Notes: generated by a model not told the origin, from the sequence alone. Positions 7,336-16,639 are shown, counted from the first letter of the stretch. The stretch is DNA of 64,000 bases from an uncultured Clostridia bacterium (GCA_947087265.1 CAMUBY010000004.1:1-64000), one strand, 5' to 3'. Translations and numbers: made by a program.

Positions 7336-9215
7336 AAATCAACGTACTTACGGCGGAAATTTACAATAAAATTGCGGCAGGAGAGGTGGTAGACCGTCCT
7401 TATTCGGTCGTCAAAGAATTAGTGGAAAATGCAATCGATGCAGGGGCTACGGAAATTTCGGTAGAGATAGCGGGTGGCGGGAAAAAACTCATTCGTATCA
7501 CCGACAACGGCTGCGGCATCGGAAAAGACGATTTGAAACTTGCGTTTCTGCCGCACGCTACGAGCAAGTTGAAGAGCGCGGAAGATTTGTTTACCGTACA
7601 GACGCTCGGTTTCCGCGGCGAGGCAATCGCGTCTATTGCCGCGGTATCGCGCATGAATATTATTTCCAAAACGGAAAACGGCGAGGCGCATTCGCTGTGC
7701 GTATCGGGCGGTGTGTTCGGCGAAGTTACTACTGCCGCCGGTGCGAACGGTACGCAGGTTACCGTAGAAGATTTGTTTTACAATACGCCTGCCCGCTTGA
7801 AGTTTTTGAAATCGGACGGACAGGAAGAAGCTGACGTTTCCAACATGGTGGCGCGTTTTATTCTCTCTCACCCTGAAATTTCGTTCACCTATACGGTGGC
7901 GGGAAAGGTGAAATTCCGTTCATTCGGCGACGGCTTAAAGGGTGCGATTTCCGTCGTTTACGACGCGCAAACGCTTTCAAACTGCTTTGAAATTGCGGCG
8001 GATAAGCATGGTATTAAACTGAGCGGTTTTATCGGCAATCAAAACTTTTCCAAGCCCAACCGCAGTTATCAGAGCCTGTTTGTCAACGGTCGCTATGTCG
8101 TCAACCAAACGGTCGGGTCGGCGGTGACGAATGCCTACGGCGCTTATCTGATGAAGAGACAGTACCCGTTTTATGTGCTGTTTTTGGAGATGCCGCCCGA
8201 AATTGTAGACGTCAACGTACACCCTAATAAAGCGGACGTGCGATTTGCAGATAACCAGATTATTTACGGCAGCGTTTATTCGGTCATATCTTCGGTTTTA
8301 GACGGAAATTCACGTGCGCTCGAATATCTTGCCGACGTGCCCAAAACAGCGGTTACAGAGCAACCCGCAACGCATTCTGCCGTTCAAAACGATACACTGC
8401 AAAAATCTACTCAGCCGTACGAAACCATGTCTTATCAGCAGGCAATCAAAGAATTGCAGTTCGACATTTCGCCTGTTGGCGGCAAACCTTCGGAACCGAG
8501 ATTTTTAGAACCTGCGCCCGTCAAGTTTGAAGTGCACGCGCCGAAAGGAGAGATAAAAGGAGAACCGAAAGAAGATTTCTTCGCGGAAAATCAACGGTAT
8601 CTGCGCGAAACGGAGAAAATGCAGCAAGAGAGAATCGACCCTGCCCAGCTTGAATATAAGGGCGAACTCTTCCGTACTTATCTTATCTATGAAACGGGCG
8701 ATAATGCCTATTTTATCGACCAGCACGCGGCGCACGAACGGCTTATCTATAACCGCTTGCGCGAGAAATGGGAAAAGCGGGAAGTGGTTTCCCAGCCCAT
8801 GCTTATGCCCTATATCGTGAATGCGAACGCACAGGAGTTTGCATTTTTGAAGGCGAATTTTAACATTTTGCGTGAAATCGGGTTTGAGGTGGAAGAGTTC
8901 GGCAATACCAGCATTAAAGTGTCCGCCGTGCCCATGGACTTGCAATCCATGAATCTGGAAGTGTTTTTCCGCGAGGTGTTGGCGTCCATGGAGAGTTTAC
9001 GCGCCGTGAGATTGACCGATATTCTCAAAGACAGACTGGCAACTTCGGCGTGCAAAGCCGCAGTTAAAGGCGGCGAGCGATTAACGGAGCAGGAGGTGCG
9101 TGCGCTCATTGACGAGACCGAGGGCGATATGGGCATGAAATGTCCGCACGGCAGACCTGTTGCCGTAAAAATGAAAAAGAGCGAAATCGAAAAACTGTTT
9201 AAGAGAATAGTATGA
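7332..9215 (+). CDS. mutL: DNA mismatch repair protein MutL (endonuclease type)
   Basis: GHKL ATPase of 627 residues. The N-terminal domain shows ELVENAIDAGA (motif I), DNGCGIG (motif II) and GFRGEAIASI (motif III). The linker, about residues 335-440, is variable. The C-terminal dimerisation and nicking domain carries DQHAAHE near residue 463, with ACKAAVKGG and CPHGRPV as the other metal-site motifs, so it should be a nicking MutL as in organisms lacking MutH. The last Glu of the longer DQHA-x2-E-x4-E signature is Asn here. ATG overlaps the mutS stop (ATGA). Confidence 0.96.
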   Translation: MKINVLTAEIYNKIAAGEVVDRPYSVVKELVENAIDAGATEISVEIAGGGKKLIRITDNGCGIGKDDLKLAFLPHATSKLKSAEDLFTVQTLGFRGEAIASIAAVSRMNIISKTENGEAHSLCVSGGVFGEVTTAAGANGTQVTVEDLFYNTPARLKFLKSDGQEEADVSNMVARFILSHPEISFTYTVAGKVKFRSFGDGLKGAISVVYDAQTLSNCFEIAADKHGIKLSGFIGNQNFSKPNRSYQSLFVNGRYVVNQTVGSAVTNAYGAYLMKRQYPFYVLFLEMPPEIVDVNVHPNKADVRFADNQIIYGSVYSVISSVLDGNSRALEYLADVPKTAVTEQPATHSAVQNDTLQKSTQPYETMSYQQAIKELQFDISPVGGKPSEPRFLEPAPVKFEVHAPKGEIKGEPKEDFFAENQRYLRETEKMQQERIDPAQLEYKGELFRTYLIYETGDNAYFIDQHAAHERLIYNRLREKWEKREVVSQPMLMPYIVNANAQEFAFLKANFNILREIGFEVEEFGNTSIKVSAVPMDLQSMNLEVFFREVLASMESLRAVRLTDILKDRLATSACKAAVKGGERLTEQEVRALIDETEGDMGMKCPHGRPVAVKMKKSEIEKLFKRIV

Positions 9216-10120
9216 AAAAGATTCTTGCCGTGTGCGGCGCAACCGCAAGCGGAAAAACTGCGCTTGCCGTAGAATGCGCCAAGCGTCTGAACGGTGAAAT
9301 TATCTCGTGCGACGCACTGCTTGTCTACCGCGGACTGAATATCGGTACGGCAAAACCGAGTTTGGAAGAGCGTCAGGGGATTTCTCATTATATGATTGAC
9401 GTTGCAGACCCTTGCGATAATTTTTCCGTGAGTGATTTCGAGCGGTTGGCAACGCCCGTTCTCGAAGATATTCTTGCTCGCGGAAAGACGCCCGTCCTTT
9501 GCGGAGGGACTGGCTTTTATATGAATGCGCTTTTGTTTTCGCATTCGTTCGGCAGCACGCCCGCTTCGGAGGAGGTGCGGAAAAAATATGAGCAAACAGA
9601 ACGGGAAAAGGGCAGAGAATATTTGCACAGGCTTCTGGAAGAGGTTGATTGCGAGAGTGCGGAAAAAATTCACTTTAACGACGTCAAACGCGTGATTCGC
9701 GCGCTTGAAATTTACGAACTTACGGGTCGGAAAAAATCCGAACAAAACGACGCGCCCGTTCCGCGCTATCCGTATGTTGCCGTTGCTTTCGATTATCCGA
9801 GAGAGGAACTTTACAATCGGATTCATCTCCGCACGCAGGAAATGTTACGCCAAGGACTTGTGGAAGAAGTACGCGGCTTACTGAATAGCGGAGTTCCGAA
9901 AACGGCGCAGTGTATGCAGGGAATCGGTTATAAAGAAGTGGTGGAATATTTAGAAAATAACGCTTCACATAGTACTATGTCAGACATAATTGAGAAAAAC
10001 ACACGCAATTATGCCAAAAGACAACTCACGTTTTTCAAAAAAATGCCGAATTTACAGGAGATTGCACCGTGTGACGCGAAAGACGCTGTGCAGGAGGTAT
10101 TAAGACTTTATGAGTGTTGA
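9212..10120 (+). CDS. miaA: tRNA dimethylallyltransferase MiaA
   Basis: Transfers the dimethylallyl group from DMAPP to A37 of tRNAs, giving the i6A that MiaB then methylthiolates. The 302-residue protein has a P-loop GATASGKT at residues 9-16, the substrate motif VYRGLNIGTAKPS and the C-terminal RNA-binding part ending NTRNYAKRQLTFFKK. The usual D-S-x-Q before VYRG reads CDALL here, a mild departure. ATG overlaps the mutL stop by four bases. A copy of the 17-bp dispersed palindrome lies inside the gene at 9974-9990, in a variable stretch before the NTRNYAKRQ motif. Confidence 0.95.
   Translation: MKKILAVCGATASGKTALAVECAKRLNGEIISCDALLVYRGLNIGTAKPSLEERQGISHYMIDVADPCDNFSVSDFERLATPVLEDILARGKTPVLCGGTGFYMNALLFSHSFGSTPASEEVRKKYEQTEREKGREYLHRLLEEVDCESAEKIHFNDVKRVIRALEIYELTGRKKSEQNDAPVPRYPYVAVAFDYPREELYNRIHLRTQEMLRQGLVEEVRGLLNSGVPKTAQCMQGIGYKEVVEYLENNASHSTMSDIIEKNTRNYAKRQLTFFKKMPNLQEIAPCDAKDAVQEVLRLYEC
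9974..9990. repeat. Dispersed 17-bp palindrome, copy 1 (inside miaA)
   Basis: ACTATGTCAGACATAAT: arms TATGTC/GACATA around a central A, with one mismatch at the outer end of the left arm. Three other copies lie at 37889, 45963 and 57272. In this copy the element is read as codons (Thr-Met-Ser-Asp-Ile) in a variable part of MiaA. The adjacent CATAGTACTATG (9968-9979) is itself a perfect 12-bp palindrome. Confidence 0.8.
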
Positions 10121-11330
10121 AGAAAGAATCAAACACGCGGAAGATAAATTAAAAGAGCATTTTACGGCAATTGACGAGGTTGCTGTTTCTAATACGGAGA
10201 AAGTGTTGAACGCTTTCAAAGAGGAAAGAGTTGCCGTGCGACACTTTTCGGGAACTACGGGGTACGGTTACGGCGACGAAGGCAGAGATACGCTCGGCAA
10301 GGTTTTTGCGCGCGCGTTCGGGGCGGAAAAGGCGCTTGTGTCGCCTGCTCTTTTAAGCGGCACGCATACCATTACTTGTGCCCTGTTCGGCATACTCCGC
10401 CCCAATCAAAATATGCTTATAATTACGGGCGAACCCTACGACACGCTCCGCGGCGTCATTTGGGAAAAGGGCAACGGCTCGCTGAAAGATTTCGGTATCT
10501 GTGTCGATTTTGTGCCGCTTAACGCAGAGGGCAAAATAGACTTTTCTGCCGTTCGTGCGGCTCTTGAAAAGAACGCCTACGAAGTGGTGTATATTCAGCG
10601 TTCGCGCGGGTATGAACTCCGCGATTCTTTTACGGTAGAGGAAATCGGCGCGGCGTGCATGCAGGTAAGAAATTTCGGTTTCGGTGGCTGTATTTTCGTC
10701 GATAACTGTTACGGTGAATTTGTGGAGCGTCGAGAGCCGACCGAGGTCGGCGCGGACTTAATGGCAGGTTCGCTCATTAAAAATCCGGGGGGCGGACTCG
10801 CGCCTACGGGCGGATATATTGCAGGAAAAGAGCGCTACGTTTTGGCGTGTGAAAACCGTTTCACTGCTCCTTCCGTCGGGGCGGAAATCGGCTCTTATGC
10901 ATACGGATATCAACCTTTCTACGAGGGCTTTTTTCTTGCGCCTCACGCGGTGGCGCAGGCGTTGAAGGGAAGCCTGCTCATCGGTAAATGTTTAGAAGAA
11001 CTCGGCTATGAAAATTTCCCCAAACTTCATAAACTTCCTGCCGATATTACACGCGCCGTCCGTTTCGATACGGAAAAGCAACTCACCGATTTTATTGTTT
11101 CCGTACAGGAATGTTCGCCTGTCGATTCGTTTGTGCGTCCCGAAGCGTGGGATATGCCTGGGTATGAAGACAAAGTGATTATGGCGGCCGGTACGTTTGT
11201 GGGGGGCGCGACGAGCGAACTCTCCGCCGACGCGCCAATCCGTAAACCGTATACCGCTTATTTTCAGGGCGGACTTACTTACGAACACTGCCGCATTGCA
11301 TGCAAACGTATTCTGGAAAAATTGACGTGA
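10110..11330 (+). CDS. PLP-dependent methionine gamma-lyase family protein ('aluminium resistance' type)
   Basis: Fold-type I pyridoxal-phosphate enzyme of 406 residues belonging to the YnbB / 'aluminium resistance protein' family. It has FSGTTGYGYGDEGRDTLG near the N-terminus, the aspartate strand IFVDNCYGEF and the predicted Schiff-base lysine K224 in GSLIKNPGGG. The reaction is assumed to be carbon-sulfur lyase chemistry on sulfur amino acids, but the family is poorly characterised and the old name rests on little. It overlaps the end of miaA by 11 bp and closes the operon. A strong two-way terminator follows. Confidence 0.88.
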   Translation: MSVEERIKHAEDKLKEHFTAIDEVAVSNTEKVLNAFKEERVAVRHFSGTTGYGYGDEGRDTLGKVFARAFGAEKALVSPALLSGTHTITCALFGILRPNQNMLIITGEPYDTLRGVIWEKGNGSLKDFGICVDFVPLNAEGKIDFSAVRAALEKNAYEVVYIQRSRGYELRDSFTVEEIGAACMQVRNFGFGGCIFVDNCYGEFVERREPTEVGADLMAGSLIKNPGGGLAPTGGYIAGKERYVLACENRFTAPSVGAEIGSYAYGYQPFYEGFFLAPHAVAQALKGSLLIGKCLEELGYENFPKLHKLPADITRAVRFDTEKQLTDFIVSVQECSPVDSFVRPEAWDMPGYEDKVIMAAGTFVGGATSELSADAPIRKPYTAYFQGGLTYEHCRIACKRILEKLT

Positions 11331-11358
11331 TTCAGAGCCCTTATAAATTGATATGATA

Positions 11359-11392
11359 AAAAAGCGGACTATCAAACGATAGTCCGCTTTTT
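11359..11392. terminator. Two-way terminator between the PLP enzyme and potD
   Basis: Perfect 15-bp arms AAAAAGCGGACTATC and GATAGTCCGCTTTTT with an AAAC loop. The A run on one side and the T run on the other let it stop both convergent transcripts. Confidence 0.92.
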
Positions 11393-11403
11393 GTATGGAA
11401 GCG

Positions 11404-12957
11404 CTATTTTTCTTCCCGATTTTTGGGTTGATAGGGTTCCTGTTTGATAAGTTCGTATCCCTTTTTCGGCTTTGTGCGGAAAAAATCGATTTTTCCGCCG
11501 AACTTGCTCAATAGAATCGCGCCGACAATGATGACAACGGCAATGCAGATGACGGCAATCGCCCAACCGTCGAGCGTTTCTCCCTTTACTTTCGTCCACA
11601 GTTCGTTAATCTCTCTGTCTGCGTCTCCGTAATAGTCCATCACGGCGCAGCGGGGCGTCACTTCCGCAGGCGGGTACTGTGCGTACAGTTGGCGGAATAA
11701 CTGGTCGGAAGAGGTGTTGATAACCGCATTTTCCCCGAAGAAGTAGCTCAAATCGTAAGGAACGCTTTCTTCTTCCCCGTCCGTGCCGTAAGTGTCTTCG
11801 ATATAAGCGAACACTTCGTCGCCCGCAATCACGGAAGTATAGCCGATATAGTACATATTGCGCACGGCGTTTTCTGGTTTAGAGAGGAAATTGATAAAGC
11901 GTTGCGCCGCTTCTTTGTTGGCGCCTTTCGGCATCACCCAACCGTCAAAAAAGAGGTTTGCGCATTCGTCGGGAACATAATAGTTGAGTTCCACGCCTTC
12001 TTCTTCGGCAAGGTCCATCGCATAAACTGCGTCGCCGCTCCAAGCAAAGTTTATCCAGATTTTGCCTGTTACCATATCCTGCTTGCCCGAATCCGTTTCA
12101 AACCCGTAGAGATTTGATTTCATGTTTACAAGTGTCTTCTGAACTTTTTTCAGCGTTTCTTCGTCTGTTCGGTTCATGATTTCCGTCACTTCGCCGTTAT
12201 ACTCGTCAGGGGTAAGTTCTCCGCTGTTGAAACGTTCTTTCAACGCAAGCAATTCGTCCTGATAAGCTATTGCAAGTCCTACGAAATAACAGTCGCGCAC
12301 ATTGTCTTTTGCCGTTACTTTGTTTTTGTAATCGGGATTGAGAAGGGTATCCCAAAAAGTGGCGTTTTCGTTGAAATTCACTTTTTCAGGGTTGTAAATA
12401 AAACCGGTTGTTCCCCACATATATCCTGCCGCGTAATCGCTCCAAGAGACGGGTTCCCCGTCAACGGTAAGCGTGCCGCGGTCAAACACTCCCGGATTTT
12501 CTTTATCTCCCTGAATATAGGCGGAAACGTTGTTCACATAGTAATTATGTTCGTCGCTTTTATCGAAGAACTCTTCGCCGAGCGGTTCTAACATTCCCTC
12601 CGCCGCGAGTTTCATAATCATGTAGTCGGAAGGGCAAACGAGGTCGAACGTCACGCCGAGTTTTAACTGGTTATACATATCTTCGTTCGTGCCGAAGGTG
12701 GAATATTCGACGCGAATGGGGGTTTGGTATGTTTCTTCGTACCAGTCTTCAAAGTCGTCTATGACAGAGGGTGCATTTTTCCCGAGCCCGAGATAGTCGT
12801 CTCCGTAAGAACCTTCGCCGCCCACGTCGATATATTCTTCCCAGTTAAAGACGCGCAGGACAACGGTTTCATTGCCGCCGCAACCGCTCATAAAGGCAAG
12901 AGAGGGAAGGAGAAGGGCGGCGCAAAGCGCAACGGAAGCAAATTTTTTCCATTTCAT
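11404..12957 (-). CDS. potD: Spermidine/putrescine-binding lipoprotein PotD with extra C-terminal membrane helix
   Basis: Extracellular polyamine-binding component of the transporter. The N-terminus has a lipoprotein signal (hydrophobic stretch ending MSGCGG). The mature part begins LRVFNWEEYID, the usual start of PotD/PotF ligand-binding proteins. Unlike the family norm (~350 residues, lipid anchor only), the 517-residue protein contains acidic inserts and ends with a second membrane segment (GWAIAVICIAVVIIVGAILL) and a ~30-residue basic tail. The start overlaps the potC stop by four bases. Substrate class is inferred from family and gene order; which polyamine is bound is not known. Confidence 0.87.
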   Translation of the reverse strand: MKWKKFASVALCAALLLPSLAFMSGCGGNETVVLRVFNWEEYIDVGGEGSYGDDYLGLGKNAPSVIDDFEDWYEETYQTPIRVEYSTFGTNEDMYNQLKLGVTFDLVCPSDYMIMKLAAEGMLEPLGEEFFDKSDEHNYYVNNVSAYIQGDKENPGVFDRGTLTVDGEPVSWSDYAAGYMWGTTGFIYNPEKVNFNENATFWDTLLNPDYKNKVTAKDNVRDCYFVGLAIAYQDELLALKERFNSGELTPDEYNGEVTEIMNRTDEETLKKVQKTLVNMKSNLYGFETDSGKQDMVTGKIWINFAWSGDAVYAMDLAEEEGVELNYYVPDECANLFFDGWVMPKGANKEAAQRFINFLSKPENAVRNMYYIGYTSVIAGDEVFAYIEDTYGTDGEEESVPYDLSYFFGENAVINTSSDQLFRQLYAQYPPAEVTPRCAVMDYYGDADREINELWTKVKGETLDGWAIAVICIAVVIIVGAILLSKFGGKIDFFRTKPKKGYELIKQEPYQPKNREEK

Positions 12958-13772
12958 TTTTTCTTCTCCTTTTTCTTGTTCCCCGTTAAATTCGCGGTAA
13001 GCACAACGGCAAGAATAATGATAAAGATAATCGTTGTGAGCGCCCAGAACGAGGAAAGCACCTCTGCGGTGTGTGCGTTTCCGCGCATCGTTGCATTGTA
13101 AACGTAGGTGGAAATTGTGTTAAACGTAGCGGGTTTGGTGTAACTCGTTACAATGTAGTCGTCGAGCGAAAGAGTAACTGCAAGCATAAAGCCCGAAATA
13201 ATACCGGGAATAATCTGCGGTAAAACGACCTTGAACAGCGCCTTCGCGGGGCTTGCGCCTAAATCGAGCGCGGCTTCGTAGAGGCTATTATCCATTTGCT
13301 TTAATTTCGGCGTTACGGAAAGAACTACAAAGGGTGTGCATATTACCATGTGACCGATTAGCAGGGTAAAGTAGGAGCGCGGAAGCCCGATTACAACGCA
13401 TAACAATAGCGTAAGAGAGAGTGCTGTAACGATTTCAGCATTGATAACGGGAATTTGAGATACGGCGTTTAATGTTGTTTTGGTGCGTTTTTTCGAGTAG
13501 TAAATGCCGAGCGCGCCTGCCGTGCCGAGTATGGTCGAGAGGAGTGCGGCAAGCAGGGCAAGTAATAACGTGTTGCCAATCATGCCGAGAATAACCGAAT
13601 CGCCGAACAGTTTTGCATAGTGCGTAAAGGAGAAATCGCCCCAGGTGCCGATTGTGTCGGTGGAATTAAAACTGTACACGGCGAGCAGGAGAATGGGGGC
13701 GTATAAGAACAGCAATACCAAGCCGATAAACGCCGCTTTCACGCATTTGAGAGCAATCGCTTTTTTGTTCAT
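12954..13772 (-). CDS. potC: Polyamine ABC transporter permease PotC
   Basis: Inner-membrane permease of 272 residues with six predicted helices. The cytoplasmic EAA loop reads YEAALDLGASPAKALFKVVLPQIIPGI and docks the PotA ATPase. The N-terminal LLFLYAPILLLAVYSFN is typical of PotC. It forms the channel with PotB. Four-base overlaps with potB upstream and potD downstream point to translational coupling throughout the operon. Confidence 0.92.
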   Translation of the reverse strand: MNKKAIALKCVKAAFIGLVLLFLYAPILLLAVYSFNSTDTIGTWGDFSFTHYAKLFGDSVILGMIGNTLLLALLAALLSTILGTAGALGIYYSKKRTKTTLNAVSQIPVINAEIVTALSLTLLLCVVIGLPRSYFTLLIGHMVICTPFVVLSVTPKLKQMDNSLYEAALDLGASPAKALFKVVLPQIIPGIISGFMLAVTLSLDDYIVTSYTKPATFNTISTYVYNATMRGNAHTAEVLSSFWALTTIIFIIILAVVLTANLTGNKKKEKKK

Positions 13773-14557
13773 AAGTTCGCCCCCCTTGCATTTTCTTCCG
13801 ACTTAAATCCGCCCGTAAATATCGTGGAAACGAATACGATAATGAGCAGAAACAGCGCAATCATGGAACCCATGTGCCAATCGGAACCGAAATAGGTTTC
13901 AATAAATTTTCCGATAATCGTCACTTTGGAATTTCCGAGCATATCGGATACGACGTAATTGGTCATCGAAGGCAGGAATACCATGGTAATTCCGCTCAGT
14001 ATGCCGGGCATAGAGAGTGGAACGGTAATGCGGAAGAAGGTCGTAACCGCGTTACCGCCGAGGTCTGCGCTCGCTTCATAGAGGCTGTTGTCGATTTTCT
14101 GCATAGTCGTATAGAGCGGCAGAATCATAAAGGGTAAAAAGTCGTACACCATACCGAGAACGGTATTAAAGTAATTCGCTTCGCCGAGCAAACCAATCCA
14201 ATTCAACAACTCGCGGATAGCATTTACGCGCAGCACGAAGTTAATCCACATGGGAGTAATGAACAGAAGCAGAAGAACGGTCTTCTTCTTAATTTTACTC
14301 CGCGCCAAAATATAGGAAACGGGATAGGCAATTAAAAGCGTTACTGCGGTCGTAATCAGTGCAATCACCAACGAATAGACGATAGTGGAAAGTTTGGTGG
14401 GGTCCGAGAAAAACTGAATAAAGTTCTGAAAGGAGATATGATTATTTCGGTCTGTGAATGCGTAGAAAACAATCACGAGCATGGGAACAATCACGAAGAA
14501 CAGCAAAAAGACGGCGTATGGGATGCACAGCGCCTTTCGAGAAAACCGCAGTTTCAT
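13769..14557 (-). CDS. potB: Polyamine ABC transporter permease PotB
   Basis: Permease of 262 residues with six predicted membrane segments. The EAA loop (YEASADLGGNAVTTFFRITVPLSMPGI) lies before the fifth helix. The N-terminal PYAVFLLFFVIVPMLVIVFYAF matches PotB-type proteins. It is the heterodimer partner of PotC. The ATG overlaps the potA stop by four bases. Confidence 0.92.
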   Translation of the reverse strand: MKLRFSRKALCIPYAVFLLFFVIVPMLVIVFYAFTDRNNHISFQNFIQFFSDPTKLSTIVYSLVIALITTAVTLLIAYPVSYILARSKIKKKTVLLLLFITPMWINFVLRVNAIRELLNWIGLLGEANYFNTVLGMVYDFLPFMILPLYTTMQKIDNSLYEASADLGGNAVTTFFRITVPLSMPGILSGITMVFLPSMTNYVVSDMLGNSKVTIIGKFIETYFGSDWHMGSMIALFLLIIVFVSTIFTGGFKSEENARGANL

Positions 14558-16059
14558 CTCTTTTTCTCCTCCGTATTTTTGAGGGTGAGTTTGATTTTTT
14601 CTTTGGGAATGATGACGGAAACGAAGTCGTTTTCATTCCACAAATCGGCGGTGGCAAAAACAAAATCCTCTTCGCTTTCTTCCGTTCGTACGATGAGGCG
14701 GTAGTGGTCGCCTTTGTAAATAATGGAAATAATGTGTCCCGTTGTGCCGCCTGCTTCCGCATAGTCGCTGATTTCGATATCGTTGAGCCCGACTTCTACT
14801 TTGACTTCGGTATCCGTCAAATCGAGTTTTTCGCCTGCGGCGGTAACGAGATAACCCTCTTCGTCTAAGCGGGAATTCGGATAGAGCTGCGTCAAATCGC
14901 ATTCAAATTCGCCGTCCGCAAATGCCACGGTGTTGCGCTTTGTAATCACGCCGTCAAAAATGTTGGTCGTGTATTTGGGTTTCATGAGGTGTATTTCTTC
15001 CGCACCGATATTCAAGCCGATAACGTCGCCTTCGCAACGTTTTTCCGTGCTGTTGATAACGAGTTCGTATTTGCCGACCTGTACGGTAATTTCGTAGTGG
15101 ATTCCCTTGAATACCACGGAAACCACTTTGCCTTTGAGAATGCCGTCCTCGGGCGCGCACATCTTAATGTCTTCGGGGCGCACGACCACGTCAACGGGTT
15201 CGTTGCGCTCGAAATCGTCTACGCAGTCGAACGCTTTGCCGCAGAATTTTACTTTTCTTTCGCCTACGACGGTACCGTTGAAAATGTTGCTTTCCCCGAT
15301 AAAGTCCGCAACGAACGTGTTTGCGGGCTCGTTGTAAATGTCGGTAGGGGTGCCGATTTGCTGAACGACCCCGTCCGCCATGACGACGACGGTGTCGGAC
15401 ATCGTAAGCGCTTCTTCCTGGTCGTGCGTGACGTAGATAAAGGTGATGCCGAGCCGTTTATGCATGGCTTTGAGTTCAATCTGCATTTCCTTGCGCATCT
15501 TCAAATCGAGTGCGCCGAGCGGCTCGTCGAGGAGCAGAATTTCGGGCTCGTTGACAATGGCGCGCGCAATGGCAACGCGTTGCTGTTGACCGCCCGAAAG
15601 GGTGGAAACGGAACGCTTTTCAAAACCCTCCAAATCAACGAGAGTGAGGGCGCGTTCCACCTTTTCCCGAATTTCCTTTTTGGAAAGTTTTTCGGCTTTG
15701 GTGTATTCTTCGCCGTCTTTGTTGCGGTAGGTATTGAGTACTTTCTTGCATTTGAGACCGAATGCAATGTTCTCGAATATATTGAGGTGAGGGAAGAGGG
15801 CGTAACGTTGAAACACCGTGTTTACGGGGCGTTTGTTGGGCGGCAGTTGCGAAATATCTTTGCCGCTTAAAAGAATTTTGCCGCTCGTGGGTAAATCGAA
15901 CCCTGCAATCATGCGCAGCGTCGTCGTTTTACCGCAACCGGAAGGACCGAGCAGTGTAATAAATTCGCCCTTATTCACGTACAAATTGATATGGTCGATA
16001 ACGAGGTTATCTTCGTAACTTTTGGTCACGTCCACAAGTTCGATAATGCGTTCAGCCAT
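14554..16059 (-). CDS. potA: Polyamine ABC transporter ATPase PotA with duplicated C-terminal region
   Basis: ATPase that drives polyamine import. Walker A is GPSGCGKTT (about residues 38-46), the Q-loop TVFQRYALFPH, the signature LSGGQQQRVAIARA and Walker B ILLLDEPLGALD. Two features are unusual. A ~20-residue charged insert follows FGLKCKKVLNTYRNKDG. The protein is 501 residues where PotA is normally 350-380: after the first TOBE-like domain (ending around residue 350) a second, related beta-rich module follows, with GHIISIIYKGDHYRLIV echoing GKVVSVVFKGIHYEITV of the first. It lies 24 bp after the regulator gene. Confidence 0.93.
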   Translation of the reverse strand: MAERIIELVDVTKSYEDNLVIDHINLYVNKGEFITLLGPSGCGKTTTLRMIAGFDLPTSGKILLSGKDISQLPPNKRPVNTVFQRYALFPHLNIFENIAFGLKCKKVLNTYRNKDGEEYTKAEKLSKKEIREKVERALTLVDLEGFEKRSVSTLSGGQQQRVAIARAIVNEPEILLLDEPLGALDLKMRKEMQIELKAMHKRLGITFIYVTHDQEEALTMSDTVVVMADGVVQQIGTPTDIYNEPANTFVADFIGESNIFNGTVVGERKVKFCGKAFDCVDDFERNEPVDVVVRPEDIKMCAPEDGILKGKVVSVVFKGIHYEITVQVGKYELVINSTEKRCEGDVIGLNIGAEEIHLMKPKYTTNIFDGVITKRNTVAFADGEFECDLTQLYPNSRLDEEGYLVTAAGEKLDLTDTEVKVEVGLNDIEISDYAEAGGTTGHIISIIYKGDHYRLIVRTEESEEDFVFATADLWNENDFVSVIIPKEKIKLTLKNTEEKKR

Positions 16060-16083
16060 TGAATTTCTCCTTCGTGTTGGGGT

Positions 16084-16617
16084 TTAGAAGTTGGGAGGGG
16101 TGGAAATCCAGATGAATTTGGCTTTTCCTTTTCCGTGGTTCACAATCTGGTGTTCTTTGTTGGCGGTAAAATAAAAACTTTCGCCTTTTTTTACGCGGTG
16201 CGGCTTTCCTGCGCGGATAAGAGTAATGCGTCCTTCGAGTACGTACCCGAATTCTTCGCCCTCGTGGGGGAAATCCGCCTGCGTGGCCGCGCCTGCGTCG
16301 AGTTCTACGAGCACGGGTTCCATCATATTCTTCTGTGCGTTGGGAATCACCCAATTCCAGAGCATTCCCTCCGATTGCTTTTCAATGTATTCCGTTTCCG
16401 AAAAAACGATTTTTTCTTCCGCTTCTTCATGAAAGAAATCGGAAAGATTGCTTCCCAATGCGTTGAGCAAATCTACAAGCGTTGCAATCGAAGGGCTCGT
16501 TAAATCGTTTTCGAGTTGCGAAATGTATCCCTTCGTCAATTCGCATCTATCGGCAAGTTCTTCCTGCGTCAGATTCTTTTGCTGCCGTATCTCTTTTAGT
16601 TTTGCGCCGAGTTCCAT
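16084..16617 (-). CDS. XRE-family regulator with C-terminal cupin domain (PuuR-like)
   Basis: Protein of 177 residues. Residues 1-62 are an XRE helix-turn-helix (LKEIRQQKNLTQEELADRC, then SQLENDLTSPSIATL), and residues ~105-172 are a cupin barrel (FPHEGEEFGYVLEG, RVKKGESFYF), the ligand-sensing half. The architecture matches PuuR and related regulators of polyamine or amino-acid genes. As first gene of the pot operon it probably controls its own transcript, binding the TAAACT repeats in the leader and responding to a polyamine; the ligand is inference from context. Confidence 0.87.
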   Translation of the reverse strand: MELGAKLKEIRQQKNLTQEELADRCELTKGYISQLENDLTSPSIATLVDLLNALGSNLSDFFHEEAEEKIVFSETEYIEKQSEGMLWNWVIPNAQKNMMEPVLVELDAGAATQADFPHEGEEFGYVLEGRITLIRAGKPHRVKKGESFYFTANKEHQIVNHGKGKAKFIWISTPPNF

Positions 16618-16639
16618 GTTTGCCGTGATTTCCTCCGAA

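Noticed and set aside
8810..9826. Long minus-strand frame opposite mutL and miaA
   Set aside because: It lies antisense to two highly conserved genes, has a biased composition typical of shadow frames and no ribosome site.
14989..15870. 293-codon plus-strand frame opposite potA
   Set aside because: potA on the other strand has all ATPase motifs; this frame is a Phe/Val-rich shadow.
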